A DNA stretch of 64,000 nt. Origin: Galeopsis tetrahit (lineage: Eukaryota > Streptophyta > Magnoliopsida > Lamiales > Lamiaceae). Each line of letters starts with the position of its first letter. Positions within the stretch are counted from its first letter, which is position 1. This document shows, in pieces, positions 33,729 through 45,342 of the stretch. The DNA is taken from assembly GCA_963675135.1 (NCBI GenBank), contig OY776124.1:7578677-7642676 (forward strand). Reading direction: 5' to 3'. Under the pieces are notes generated by a model, which saw only the letters and a list, made by a program, of their open reading frames with translations, did not search any database and was not told where the DNA came from. The position numbers and the translations under genes were made by a program.

Positions 33729-35923
33729 GAGCATCTCCTATGCTAGGTAGAAATTTTTGGGTATGAATTTGCCATGTTTGCGCCACATGTATGCCACCTC
33801 AAAAGTTTTATACCCCTACCTCAAAACACTCCTTCCTCTTCCAATCATTTCTACCTCAAAAGTAACTATTCATGGGTCCCACTATCAAATCATATATATT
33901 TATTATCTTTAACTATTAACTATTTTTGTTATGAATTATTTATTTATTCAATTAAATATTAATTATAAAATTATAATATACAAATAAAATAATAATAAAA
34001 AATCTTGGTGTAACATAATATTTAAAAAAATGGTTGTTAAAATTTCATTTAAACCATACAATTAAGGAGTACAAAAAAACAATTAAGGAGTACAAAAAAA
34101 AAATTATTGCAAATAAAAATTAAAATTAAGAGTACAACATAAAAAAAAAATTATTGCAAACATAAATTACAACACCAATTTAAAATAATAATTAAATGCT
34201 TTATAAATTAAAATAACTTTGCTAGTTGTCTTGGTGTTGTGCCCATACGTGCTCAATCAAGTCCATTTGGAGTTGTTGATGTTTGCGTTTATCACGAAGT
34301 TCGGCTCTTGCTTTGAGGTAGCGATTGAATGCTTCGGTAGATCCTTGAATTATAGAGGAATTATTAACGTTGTTGATGTTGCTCGTGTTGGCTTCATCCG
34401 ACCAATCTATCATTGAATCCCCTTTGTTGGACGGACATCCATATCACATTTTTCGAATTTAGGACACCTCTTCAAACGTAGCCAACAACTGCGAAGTTTA
34501 AATCCATTCTTAGCACACTCTTCCCTATACACTTTTTGTGCCTTTTCGTAAATATATGCATCACTACATCAACTCTTCCACACGTCCAACTGCTGATTAT
34601 AGATCGCAGCAAATTGTTTTGTTTTTTTCTGAATGTCGTAATACTTTGACTTTAATGTTGCTGACGATCTCTTTGGCCTATTTGTCGGACGAGTGTTGTT
34701 ATACTCCACTGCAATCCTCTGCCACATTTGCTCCATCTTCTGATCATTTCCGATCACTGAATCTATGCTAACATTGATCCAACATTCTGTTAGCAATTCT
34801 AACTCTTCATCAGTGTATCCCGTTGACAACTTCTCTTCGGATTCCGACGCACTGCCAATATTAATGCCACCCACTCCTGAAGGAGAGAATTGAGTTGACC
34901 TCCCAGAAGACGGAGTTCCACACTCTTTGTCACTGCTCCCTCCATCAGTGCTATTCCTTCTCGATGAGTTTGAAGGAGATATTCCATATGAATTAGGGGG
35001 AGGCATGGAATGAGCCAAATAAGTTGGAAATCCATAAGAATTAATCGGTAAATCCAAGTTAATTGGAAAATTGGGAGAAATTGGAAAATTTGGATAGTTG
35101 GGAAAAATTTCTGGACGAATGTTGGAATTTTGAGGACGAACATTGGAATTTTGCGGATGAATATTGAAATTTTGAGAAGATGAATTTTCTCCCAAATTTT
35201 TAGAATTGTAAAAATTCCCCCAATTATTTTGATCCATATTGATAAATTGATTGGGAAAATTACAACAAAAAAGAGAAATTTGATTGAGACAGATTATTAT
35301 TTTTTTGGTGTAAAAATACTCTACTATCTCTCTATTTATAGAAAATGTGGGAGTTGAAAATATTTATCCGTTAGACTTCTAAAATATTACCGTTAAGCTA
35401 TAAATTGGATTTATTAAAAAAAACTACTTTTCTGATCATATAGGAAACGGTAAACTCCTATTAATATAGGAAAGTAAGGAAACTATACATACTCTGCAGC
35501 TTTTGCATTACTTTATCAAAACCCAAAAAATATTGACTCCAATATCTGTGAATAATTTAGAGAATTAATATGGTAGTTCAAAAGTTATACAAACCCCAAA
35601 TTAAATGTGTACAGTATATAGGAAACGAAAATTCAATATATTAAAAAAAAAAAAAAAGTTAGCGGTGGGACCCACAATATTACAGCCCACTTGTGCGTGA
35701 GTCTACGCTGAAGAAAATACATTCATTTTTGTATATTTGTTCCTCACGCACTATCCATCTCCACTCTCCATTTTTCTCCTTTTTTATCTCTACCTGGGTA
35801 GTCACAGCCCTTCCCCCAAACCTCTTTCTCTGCCACCTCAGCATCCTCACAGTGCAGGATTTTTTATTTTCTTGGTAGAGGTAGTGCTCCACGTGGGATC
35901 TCTACCTCCCATTGTGGATGCCC
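33729..35923 (-). mobile_element. PIF/Harbinger-type element without transposase, nested in the hAT element
   Basis: TAA target duplications lie at 33726-33728 and 35924-35926. The ends GAGCATCTCCTATGC.AGGTAGA and, inverted, GGGCATCCACAATGGGAGGT are typical PIF/Harbinger termini. It carries the accessory Myb/SANT-like ORF1 but no DDE transposase frame. It would depend on another copy for mobility. Confidence 0.8.
34569..35237 (-). CDS. PIF/Harbinger ORF1: Myb/SANT-like DNA-binding protein
   Basis: The 222-codon frame starts MDQNNWGNFYN. The N-terminal 130 residues are low-complexity and rich in Asn, Pro and Ser. A trihelix/Myb-SANT-like domain follows at about residues 139-222: YTDEELELLTECWINVSIDS, then QMWQRIAVEYN and RSSATLKSKYYDIQKKTKQF. 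In PIF/Harbinger elements such proteins partner the transposase, aiding nuclear import and binding element ends. The frame stops at VWKS soon after the domain, and complete relatives usually extend further, so it is probably truncated. It is a transposon gene, not a host transcription factor. Confidence 0.75.
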   Translation of the reverse strand: MDQNNWGNFYNSKNLGENSSSQNFNIHPQNSNVRPQNSNIRPEIFPNYPNFPISPNFPINLDLPINSYGFPTYLAHSMPPPNSYGISPSNSSRRNSTDGGSSDKECGTPSSGRSTQFSPSGVGGINIGSASESEEKLSTGYTDEELELLTECWINVSIDSVIGNDQKMEQMWQRIAVEYNNTRPTNRPKRSSATLKSKYYDIQKKTKQFAAIYNQQLDVWKS

Positions 35924-36189
35924 TAATTAATAAGCTTGCATACTACCGTTAGTGTTGTTCCTATAAATTAGCCAATTAGAATGGGCAAACTTCATTCCAT
36001 TTCAATCTATTTTTTTGATTTATTTACTCTATATAATTTATTATTGGTTGATTTATTTATTTACTCTATATAATTTATTATTGCATCCAAGTGGTTTATC
36101 TCATTTGAACATCTGATCGCATCGGTGATTACGTTTGGGATTCGACATTCGACTTTCTCCAGTGTTTCACGGTCTACAATCACGGTATT

Positions 36190-36279
36190 ATTGAAGAATT
36201 TGCTAGAAAAAATTAATTATGAAGATATTATTGAAGAATTTGCTTCTCAAAACGCTAGAAGAAGTCATTTTAAATGATT
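36190..36279 (+). pseudogene. hAT transposase C-terminal remnant
   Basis: The frame reads NYEDIIEEFASQNARRSHF and then TGA. This resembles the tail of TTF-type/ZMYM1-like hAT transposases (DxIxxFAxxxAR). TATTATTGAAGAATTTGCT is present twice (near 36185 and 36225), a local duplication. The rest of the protein is absent. Confidence 0.5.
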
Positions 36280-36984
36280 TATTTGAATTTTTTTTTTAGA
36301 AAAGGGACCCATTTGTTTTTGTTCGCCCCGGGCCTACAAAATCTCAGGACCGGCACTGCCTACAAAAAAGAGCATATCTTAGATTAGACGGGCTCTATCA
36401 TGATAATGTTTAAAGGGATAGTTAGTATATAGGACATTTCACCTGTAGAGTTTAAAAATAAGAACAAATTTTTTAAAAGTTAAAAAAAAATAAGGTCAAA
36501 CTTGAGTGTAAATGTACAAATATAACCTTTTAATTAATTATTCACAAAATTATATTTATAAATTTAGAAGTCAACAATTAAAATGAAAATTTTAAAATTA
36601 ATAAACCCCCTCGAAATTCGCGGACAATAATTGACTTTCTAAATATCAAAATGAGTTTATTAACAAACTAAGACAATCCATAAGTCATTTAAACAAAGTA
36701 AGACAAAAATTATGAGTAAAACAATTAAGACCAAAATACAATACAAAATTCCATTTATGCCCTGTAGTTATAAATAATCGAAATTAATTAAAATTTCAAA
36801 GTCTTTCAGCATTAATTCCTTTCTCCCCCAAATTTCGGTTACACCTTTCTTTTTCTCCCCCAAATTTCGGTTACACCTTTCAGCATTAATTCGAATTCAA
36901 TTCAATTCAAATTGAAGATTGTATTGTTACTTGCAGTCGATTAGTTTCAAAAAACTTGATGCATTTCCACAGTGTACGATTCAC

Positions 36985-37125
36985 ACAATGGAGGTGTAAA
37001 TCGCCGCCCAGCCAACATCTCTCCAAGCTCTGATCCGCCCCCTCCTTCTCGACGACAGTGGAGGTGTAAATCGCTGCACCAGGCCGGCCACCCATTGATT
37101 TTCACACAGTGGATGTGTAAAAACC
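36985..37125 (+). repeat. Short direct repeats of GTGGAGGTGTAAATCGC type
   Basis: ACAATGGAGGTGTAAATCGC near 36985, CAGTGGAGGTGTAAATCGCT near 37057 and CAGTGGATGTGTAAAAAC near 37108 recur in a locally GC-rich stretch. The small overlapping frames on both strands come from this repeat. Confidence 0.55.
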
Positions 37126-37879
37126 CCCCACCCACCCCTCTCAGCTCTCTCTCTTCCGTCTCTTCCGCGACCATAGAAACAGATACGTCGCTCTCCAATA
37201 TTATATGACTCTTCAATTACGGCTATGGGATTCAGATTCGTTTTTTAGAATGATTTATTGATTTTTTTTTATCTAGTTATTTGTATATTACTTGTAGGAA
37301 TTTGGAGATATAGGTGCTAGTTCATACAGGTATCCATTTTATTCTGTTCTATGGTTTATAAGATTTTTGCACTATTCAAATGGATTGAAAAGTGAAGCAA
37401 AAAAATTCTTCAATTTATCTTTGAAATCCTGTGTTTTCTAAGGCAGTGTTATTCAATCTATGCAGTTGAGGAAAAAAATGGAGGGTACAGTGTTTGCCCC
37501 TGCTTTGGATTTGGATGGAATGAAGCATGTCAAGTCAGAAAATGGAGTAGTGAGTATCTGCAAAATTGAAGTTTGCTCCTTAGATGAACATATCATATAC
37601 AATAGTAGTTAATTAAGCAGAAATTCAATAATCTTAGATTCATTTGATTAGTTGCTTTGTAGAAATTGATTTTGTATATTGGAATGTTTGGAGTCATGAT
37701 AATTGTAAAACGTCTTTTCGTCTGATTTATATCTGTTTCTTGAATCTGTTTCTTGAAATATCTTATACAGGGGAGTAAGACACCAAGAACATGAATTTTT
37801 TAAATTTGGGGAGCTTGAAAACAAGTGCACCTAATTTACTAGAGTAGGGTCAATTGTAGATACAAGTAATTTGGGAAGT

Positions 37880-38115
37880 ATATGCAATTATCGGTTGCAT
37901 ATATAAAAAAATGCATGTATATTTGAAATTATATGCACTTATCGGTTGCATATAATAAAATATGCATATAGAATTTATGATACAGTCTTATATTATTATT
38001 ATGCAATGCACATATTTGATATATGCATCCCCTATAAATATGCAATGCACATATTATGTATATGCATCAAACTATCAAAAATATCATACAAATATGCAAT
38101 GCACAAATGCACAGC
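37880..38115 (+). repeat. TGCAT-rich tandem region
   Basis: ATATGCA.TTATCGGTTGCATATA occurs twice (near 37881 and 37931). AATATGCAATGCACA-type words then recur near 38001, 38038 and 38093. Spacing is loose. It resembles the region at 62350-62560 in wording. Confidence 0.65.
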
Positions 38116-38830
38116 TTAAAAAAACAACGATTTCTTACATGCGAAAACTTCTTTGTACAATCAAACGAGTAGATGAAAAGACGAAACAAACATACCTTCG
38201 ATCATTTTCCTTCAACTATAATTTAGGGATAATCTCTTACCTTTTTAAAATTTAATTCATTTGACTTTTCATATTTTACATTAATCAAATTAAATGAATC
38301 AAATCTGAAATTAAGTATAATTATTTCAATTTCGAGCTTTGGAATATCGAATAAGGAAAACTACTTAAAAAAATTAAGTGTAATTAATTGCACTATAAGT
38401 TTAAAAAGAAAGAAAAAATCTTAGCATTGCTTAAAAAATAATTTTTTTAGTGAAGTGATGGTTACAAAATTCATAGAACTAATTCAAATTTACCGAGAAC
38501 GATTTCGATTGTGCAACGCTTGAAATCTTCAAAAACTTATATGGAGATGAGCACACTAATCGAATATGCACAAAATGTAGTTTTGTGAAATATTTTAGAA
38601 ATGTTCCTTTGAATTAAAACCAGCGCGAGATTCTAGGAGAAATATCTCTCACCTTAATTTAAAATTCAAATGTTGACTTTCCTAAATTTAGATTAACATA
38701 ATTAATTGAATTTGAAATTCTTAATTAATTCGAAAATAGGGGCATAATCGACTATATAGGTTTCATTTTGTCCTTAATTGTTTTACTAAATAAATTTGGC
38801 TTGAATCTTAAAGTCTTAGGGTGAATTGTC

Positions 38831-40809
38831 CTATTCTGTTTTTTCCCCTATCAAAATCTTTCCTAAAATCGAAGTCTCAATTTGAAAAACCCACAACTAT
38901 TGCATATCAATTCCAAAATTTTCTCAATTCTTACATTTCTCGTCTAATAGCAGAGAAACGATTACATATCATCGAGAGAAGAAACGATTTAAGGTATGGA
39001 TATGCAGCTTGTCTTCTCGAAAACAAATTTTCATTCTCTATTAGTAGGTTAATCCAAGATCGATTTTAGTTTTGAACTCGAAGTAAAGGTTAATCCAAGA
39101 TCGAAAGATTTCATATTTTTGAAAGCTCATTTTTACGATTTTCCTTAGACTCTGTTTTGGTTTAAAACTAGTAGTTTTATGTTTTCATAGATTCTACTTG
39201 TTTGCTTATGTAACAAATAATTTGTTAAATTTATAAACCCTAATGCGGTTGATTTTTTGCATTGTTAAATCTAGTGTGAATGTATGTAATACAATTATCT
39301 GGTTGAATAAGATTTAAGGTTTTATCTACTGAAAACAGTAGATCTGGATAGAAACTAAATGGAAGTTTTTCAGATATATTTTTACAGTGGAATAGTGGTA
39401 TGCAGCATGATAGAGTATTTCTACAGAGGACAAGAACTGTCAAGTGGTAACTTTGATATTGTGCAAGCAATACAGAGGACAAGAACTGCCAAGTGGTAAC
39501 TTTGATATTGTGCAAGCAAGCAACATGCGGGTGAGGGTTGTTAGAGCATTCATAAACCCATTTCAGTATGTTGCAGTTTTAAAGATGTCTTTTTAACTTT
39601 ATTTCAGAGGATGTTTAAGTAGTATTGTTTGAATTTTAATGTTTTTCTAGCACGCAAATTCTATACTGGGTTTTTTATTGTTTCTTGTTGCGGTAGATTG
39701 TCCGGTTCATATGCTATGAATTTTAGGATACGTGACTTTGTGTGGATGTTCTTGATAACATTTGGTTGACTTTTGCTTGGTTATTTTTTGTACTGAATAT
39801 TAAGTTGTATAAATGAATAATTATACCTTTTTTTAGGATTACATTCGAAAATTACCTTTACATTTAATATAATTTATATTATTCAAATTAAGATTTGGTA
39901 GTGATTGAGTAATTATCGGTTGTTAATTTTAATTTAAATTGATTTAAAATTTAAAATCTAATTTTAATTTCCATTATTAGTGTCTTATAAGAATAAGGGC
40001 AATAGGTTATTTGGTTATGAATTTGAACTTAATTCTAATACTATAATTTTTTGTCTCTATTTCTAGTTGTGTTTGTAGGATTGTCCCTTATCTTAGTTAA
40101 ACTCATGTTTAAATAAAAGAATAATAGTCACTTTTATTAAAAATATTACTATATCATTTTTATTTAAACATTATCATTATTTAAGAATGGTTTAAAAATA
40201 CATTTAATTGTATTTGAACAAATATAAAATCTGAAAAATAAAAATAAAAATAAAAATGGAATGTCCATAAAAAATTGAAATATGGGTAAAAAAGCAAGGT
40301 TGTAGAAGTTGGAAATTGAGTGGATTTGCACAGCTGCTGCCTAAATTTTTTTTTTATATAAATACAATTTTCATCCTTAATAGATAGAATTTGAAAAAAA
40401 AAAAAAAACAAACATCTACATCATGGGAAAACTTCGAGTATTGTTTTTTTGACAGGAAACTACGAGTATTGTTGAAAGCCTCATTTTCTCTTAAAATAAT
40501 GTGCACTATTATCCAAATTAAACTCATAAATAAATAAAATGTAAATAAGAAAAGAAATATGTATGTCTAAGCCGATTTTTACAACTGGGTAAAAAGAGAG
40601 TTTCTTCCAAAATGGGAAAATATCCGTTAAAGTCTTAAAAGTTACTCCGTAAAACCAAACCAAGGTCACTAAGCTCCAGAAAAGTCAAGTCAAAATTAGG
40701 GTTTGGTAGTGTATGAAACTCCAAAATCCCCTCTTTCTTTCTCACTCATAAACTGTTTGAATATTTGTTTGGTAGATCAATATCTGTTTGTGTGAGAATT
40801 GCACGTAGT
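38831..40809. other. Spacer with a 50-bp tandem duplication
   Basis: ACAGAGGACAAGAACTG.CAAGTGGTAACTTTGATATTG is repeated at about 39422-39471 and 39473-39522 with one or two differences. No gene is supported. The last part (40690-40809) may be promoter sequence of the damaged gene copy that follows. Confidence 0.5.
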
Positions 40810-41605
40810 TCACAGCTGAAGAATGTTGCCCCAAAGCTAGTGCTATAACGTTTAGTGTTGCAGATTTGTCGCTGTACCTTCATATCCGCGGCGGGCGAAT
40901 CTGTGTCAAAACAACGGCCACATTTTTATCCCCAAATTTGGTAACTCACCTGATTTTTTTATTTTATTTTTCTGAATTACGGCTTGGTTCTTTCTCGTTT
41001 CCTGAATTTGAATTACATGTTTTATTTTCTGTAATGGGCTCTTCTGAGATTGTTTACGGTCTATGAAGCAGAAATAAACAATGGTTGAATTTCTTAATAT
41101 GAGCCATTAATAATTAGTAGATTTTTTTATTCTTTTTTGTTGTGATGATTCGTTTTCAGCCTAATGAAGCAGAAATAAGCTGTATAATTCATTTTTTTTA
41201 TGCTAATGAAGATTGAAGAACAAATTACACATAATTAGGTGGGGCATTATGTAATTTGTTGATATTATGATTCTTCTGTTGGATAGTAAATGAGTATTTT
41301 TGAAGCCAAGTTCTGCTTCTGCCGATGAACCGATCTTCTACAAATGATAATGAATAACTCACTGAATCAAATTTGATTATTTTTGTTCTGAATTTTTATC
41401 AAATTTTATTCCTCAATTTTAGAATGAATCTTGTTAAATTGTTTCTCATTTTTTTCGTCATTGAGTTTCAACTATAATATATTTACCTACTAATCCAATT
41501 GATTGGGTTAGTGTCTGAAAAACTCATAAATTGGGTGTTGTCTATCATCTTCTTCTTTCGAAATATCACGAGTTTGGAGTTAAATATACATTGTCTATCA
41601 ACGTT
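40810..41605 (+). pseudogene. Gutted tandem copy of the plastid membrane-protein gene
   Basis: The leader of the intact gene (41630-41740) recurs at 40815-40925: GCCCCAAAGCTAGTGCTATA, CTGTACCTTCAT, AATCTGTGTCAAAACAAC. Its 3' flank recurs too: GGATAGTAAATGAGTATT at 41282 versus 43819, and ATATCACGAGTTTGGAGTTA at 41563 versus 44206. The order is leader, 3' flank, leader, coding, 3' flank. A tandem duplication whose first copy lost nearly all coding sequence explains this. An alternative for the first piece is an extra 5'-UTR exon, but that would not explain the repeated 3' flank. Confidence 0.65.
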
Positions 41606-41748
41606 GGCTTCTATAATATTTCATAGCTGAAGAACGAAGCCCCAAAGCTAGTGCTATAATGCTGCCGTTTAGTGTTGCAGGTTTGCTGCTGTACCTTCAT
41701 TTCCTCGTCGAATCTGTGTCAAAACAACCGCAACATTTATATGCAATC

Positions 41749-43745
41749 ATGTCGATGACACTCTCGCTCCATCCCAAAACCCCCTTTAAACCCTTGGCTC
41801 CGAAAACCCCTCCTCGATTTCATCTGAGTAACCCTTCTTGTTCATTAATCGCAAAGGCAAAATCTTTCAATAGAATCGGAATTTCCCACAGTTTTTATGT
41901 GCCATTCAAGAAAGGTTTTAATGGGTTTAAGGTAAAAGCACAAAATAAAAGTGGTTTCGTTGATAATATGGAGAAAGGAGAAATGGAAGCTCGTGGAGAG
42001 AGCAGCATGCCTGAAAGATTCAGATATTTGACTAAAGAAGCTCCTGATAAGCCTGTTAGGTGGCCTTTGCTTATTGGTATGCTGAACTTTGTTAGATTTT
42101 TTTGTTCTTTTTTGGTGTTCTATATGCATTGTTTACTGGCATGTTAATATGGTTATTAATTGTGGTTCTTGGGGCTCTTATGTTATGCTGGATAAGCTGT
42201 TTTTTCCTGTAGATGGTGTGTCTACATTGATCATTTGTAATGCGTGGTTTTACGTATTTTAGACTTGATTAGACATCCATTTTAGGCCTGGTTACGAAAC
42301 TATCTATTTATCTTGGACTAATTTATCTTACCAATTTGGGACAGTATGAAATTAAAGTGAAGAGACTATGGTAAACAGATAGTATTGTGAACAGTTCAGG
42401 ACCCTTACATTTCCATACAAATGGATTAGATGAGAAGATGAGCGAGAAACTATAGATGATTCACTCTTTAAACTGAAACCGTACTCGACTAGGGTGATCA
42501 GTTATCTGCCTTTGACTTTTGAATTTTTTTGTGGGTATAGTTTGGGAAATTGAGTGTTAATTCATTCCTCTAATAATGATAATAATGAGAAATACTGGTG
42601 GGTGACGTAGTGTTGTGGATTTTATGAGCATATGTGGGAGATATCGTGATTTGTGAAATGATATCCCTATCCCTATCCCGAAAGTTGATGACTATTCATA
42701 TCTATTACCCCGACAGTAAAGTTGAGTTCAACCCAATGCTTTAGTTATGTCCTAGTTGATCCTGATTCGACATTAGAAGTGTATTGATTTTTCGCGAATA
42801 ACCAAATACTTTTGTCTGTAAATACTGAATGTTAGATTCCATCCATAAATTGATTTTCTTCCCTATGAATTCTAGTCTAAAGAAGAATGATAAATAAAAG
42901 GATCTTTTTTTTGCATATACGAAAATTCCATAAATAGGTCTTAGCTTGATTTAAATTGCACAAGTAGAAACATTTAAATTGCACATGTTGCGATGTTTCT
43001 TTGGTTTACTTCTTGTTTCTCATCGATTATATTGCTACATTTTTCTTCAGTTCTTGCTTTCATGTTGTACGCCTGGAGAACAGTCTTGTGGGAACTCTCT
43101 AATTGGAGACGGGCAGTTGGGGTCATCGGTCAGTTCTTGGGATATGTCTTAAAACTTATATTAGCCTTTATATTTCATTTCATCGGAAATCCAGTAACAT
43201 CTTCAATACGTCTAATTGAGACAACATTCTACACAATACATGCTTTCTACTCCGGTATAGTTGCATACGCTCCGATTCCAGAGCTCACGCTCATCATCAT
43301 GCTTACATCGCTTGTACTTTCTGTTGCTGAGGCGACCGTTCCAGATTCCGTCAACACTCAACCATACCTACTCACTGTGGCTGGTCTAATTGGCTTCGCT
43401 GCTGTAAGAAACTACATTACCGAACTCTTTTTCTGGACTTTATTAGTAGGTATGTTCGTTTATTCTAGGTTTGTGAAGAAGAGAGACTACATATCTTCTG
43501 CATTGCCCGTTGCTGCCGTTTTAGCTGCTGTAGGAGAGCCTTGGGTCCGAATTATAACGATGGGCTCGTATTTGACCTTGGCGATACTTTATCGTTCTAC
43601 AAATCCTGTAGTTGTGGAAAGAGATGTAGAGGCCAGAACAATAAGAAAGGTCCCGTTTCCTCTGTTATGCACTGGGCTGGCGATTGGCATCCGTGCTGCC
43701 GCTAAATGGGCGGGCTACCGACATTTGACATGGATGATCGTTTAG
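41749..43745 (+). CDS. Predicted plastid-targeted multi-pass membrane protein
   Basis: Exons are 41749-42076 and 43051-43745, joined in phase 1 across a GT..AG intron to give 340 residues. The N-terminus (MSMTLSLHPKTPFKPL, rich in Ser, Pro and basic residues) looks like a chloroplast transit peptide of about 60 residues. A soluble stretch ends PERFRYLTKEAPDKPVRWP. Five to six hydrophobic segments follow: around VLAFMLYAWRTVLW, FLGYVLKLILAFIFHFI, LTLIIMLTSLVLSV, LLTVAGLIGFAAV with FFWTLLVGMFVYS, VAAVLAAVGEPWVRI with YLTLAILY, and LLCTGLAIGIRAAAKWAGY. An earlier in-frame ATG at 41659 would add a hydrophobic N-terminus, but its sequence lies in the duplicated leader, so I prefer 41749. I do not recognise the family. 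Envelope or thylakoid location is inferred. Confidence 0.8.
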
Positions 43746-43896
43746 CTCATGTAATTTGTTGATATTAATTCATGTAAATTATCCTTTTGTATTCAATCTT
43801 GGTGATGATGTTCTGTGGGATAGTAAATGAGTATTGTGAAGTCAAGGTTTTGCTTCTGCAGATGAACCTACTTGTTGGATCTTCCACAAATGATAA

Positions 43897-44150
43897 GACC
43901 GTCTCACGGATCTTTTTTTGTGAGACGATCCTTTTAACCCATATTTTAAAATTTTGGGTAGGACTGTAGGATAATCCATATTTTTTTTTCAGATTTTAGT
44001 TTTTTAAAAAAATAATAATATTTAAGTAAAAAGTGATAATATTTTTAACAAAAAGATTATCACTTTTTATTTAAACATTTTTTTACTCAAACATTATTAC
44101 TTTTTATATATAAAAACCGTCTCACATCTCATTCTGTGTGTGAGACGGTC
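43897..44150. mobile_element. MITE with GACCGTCTCAC ends
   Basis: GACCGTCTCAC at 43897-43907 is the exact inverse of GTGAGACGGTC at 44140-44150. Further inverted similarity lies inside (TGTGAGACGATCC near 43919 and AACCGTCTCACATC near 44115). It interrupts the 3' flank that is continuous in the upstream gene relic, so it inserted after the duplication or only into this copy. Confidence 0.7.
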
Positions 44151-44240
44151 ACACCCAAAATTAGTCCAATGATATTGTGTTGTCTATCAGCTTCTTCTTT
44201 CGAAATATCACGAGTTTGGAGTTAGCACTACATTGTCATC

Positions 44241-45332
44241 TCATAGAAAAAAAATAGAGAGAAGTATGAAAGTAAAAGAAAAAAAAAAATAGAAAGAGTG
44301 AATTTTTCCATTTTAGAAAATGAAAAGTTTATGGTAGAAGGTGCAAAATAAGGTAAGTAAAAAGTTTATAACAGTATATTATTTATTTAATTAAAATTTG
44401 TGTTGTGTTTTTTCCAAAATTTCAGTTTCTATTTTTCAATTTTACTTAATCGAGTCTTTCACATAAATAATTTGTGACTTCCTACCCCCACTGCACGTAT
44501 TAAATGTGTTTGACGAACTCAAGGCCTGCTTTAACTCAAGCTTTTAAATGTTTTAATTTTATTTTTTTATAAAATTAAAAAGGTATTTATTAATAATTAT
44601 GTTAAATTAATGAATGTGATTATCTTATCACATTTCATAATTAATTTTAGCTTACTATAAATATTTTTCCTTCATATATTGTAAAGTTTGTTTGAAAAGA
44701 AAACTTATCATGTAAAAAGAAAAAAGTAAGAATGAGGAAGATATTATACAATAAAAAGGGCAATTAAAAATTATGAATATTTTATAAAGTTAAAGGATGG
44801 TAAATTTGAGAGAAACTATACAAAAAAGACTAAATCATCATTTGATTGTGTACAAACATAAAATATTAAACATCACTTATTTGTAAACGGACAGGGTAGT
44901 TGATAAGTTTTTGAATCATGTACTATTATACTCTTTTCATCCTATAGTAACTTGTAAGTATTTTTTTTTCAAAATGTTCCATAATAATTAACGTTCCTTA
45001 AAATGAAAATAATTCATAAATTTTATCCTCACAATTAATTGAGAAAAAAGAAATTATATAGTCACTTGAAAAATAAAATTTAGATGTTAGTGGATTTGAA
45101 AATTAAAAATTATGATAAAATAATAGATGTGATATGAAGAGAAAAATTAAATACTCATTTTATTTTGCTAAACCCATAGTTTTTTTAGCACACAGATCAA
45201 GAAGTAGGATAAAGCAATAGATCTAGTACAATAAAATACTCCATAGACAATGTGTGTCAAATTTAAAATTAGTAAAACAACAAAAAATGAAAAAGAAAAA
45301 AAAAAGTGATATATAGAATATTAGGAAATTAA
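44241..45332. other. AT-rich spacer with MITE scraps
   Basis: TATACTCTTTTCATCCTATAG near 44928 and TAGGATAAAGC..AAAATACTCCATAG near 45207-45245 look like ends of a decayed Stowaway-like element. No gene is supported. Confidence 0.4.
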
Positions 45333-45342
45333 TATTTAATAT

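Larger units (their letters stand above)
33471..36358 (+). mobile_element. hAT element containing a nested PIF/Harbinger element
   Basis: The ends CAGGGGTGGCCCTGAG and, inverted, CAGTGCCGGTCCTGAG fit hAT termini. The 8-bp flanks CCTATAAA (33463-33470) and CCTACAAA (36359-36366) match at seven of eight bases, as expected for an old hAT target duplication. Only the extreme C-terminus of a transposase remains (36190-36279). Most of the interior is a later insertion. Confidence 0.75.
36650..38830. mobile_element. Degenerate inverted-repeat element, TGCAT-rich
   Basis: GAGTAAAACAATTAAGACCA near 36714, with following TTTATGCCCTG and AATCGAAATTAATTA, is inverted relative to GTCCTTAATTGTTTTACT near 38771 with GGGGCATAATCG and TTAATTAATTCGAAAAT. 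This implies arms of 100-150 bp. No target duplication was found. The interior has GGAGGTGTAAATCGC repeats and a TGCAT-rich tandem region but no credible gene. Confidence 0.4.

Noticed and set aside
37880..38115. Regularly spaced TGCAT words, considered as a CRISPR-like array
   Set aside because: Repeats are short, variable and irregular, there are no unique spacers of constant length, and the sequence is a plant nuclear genome.
41659..41748. Upstream in-frame ATG adding 30 residues to the plastid membrane protein
   Set aside because: The added stretch lies in the duplicated leader and spoils the transit-peptide-like N-terminus. Its counterpart in the relic copy differs by indels, as expected of untranslated sequence.
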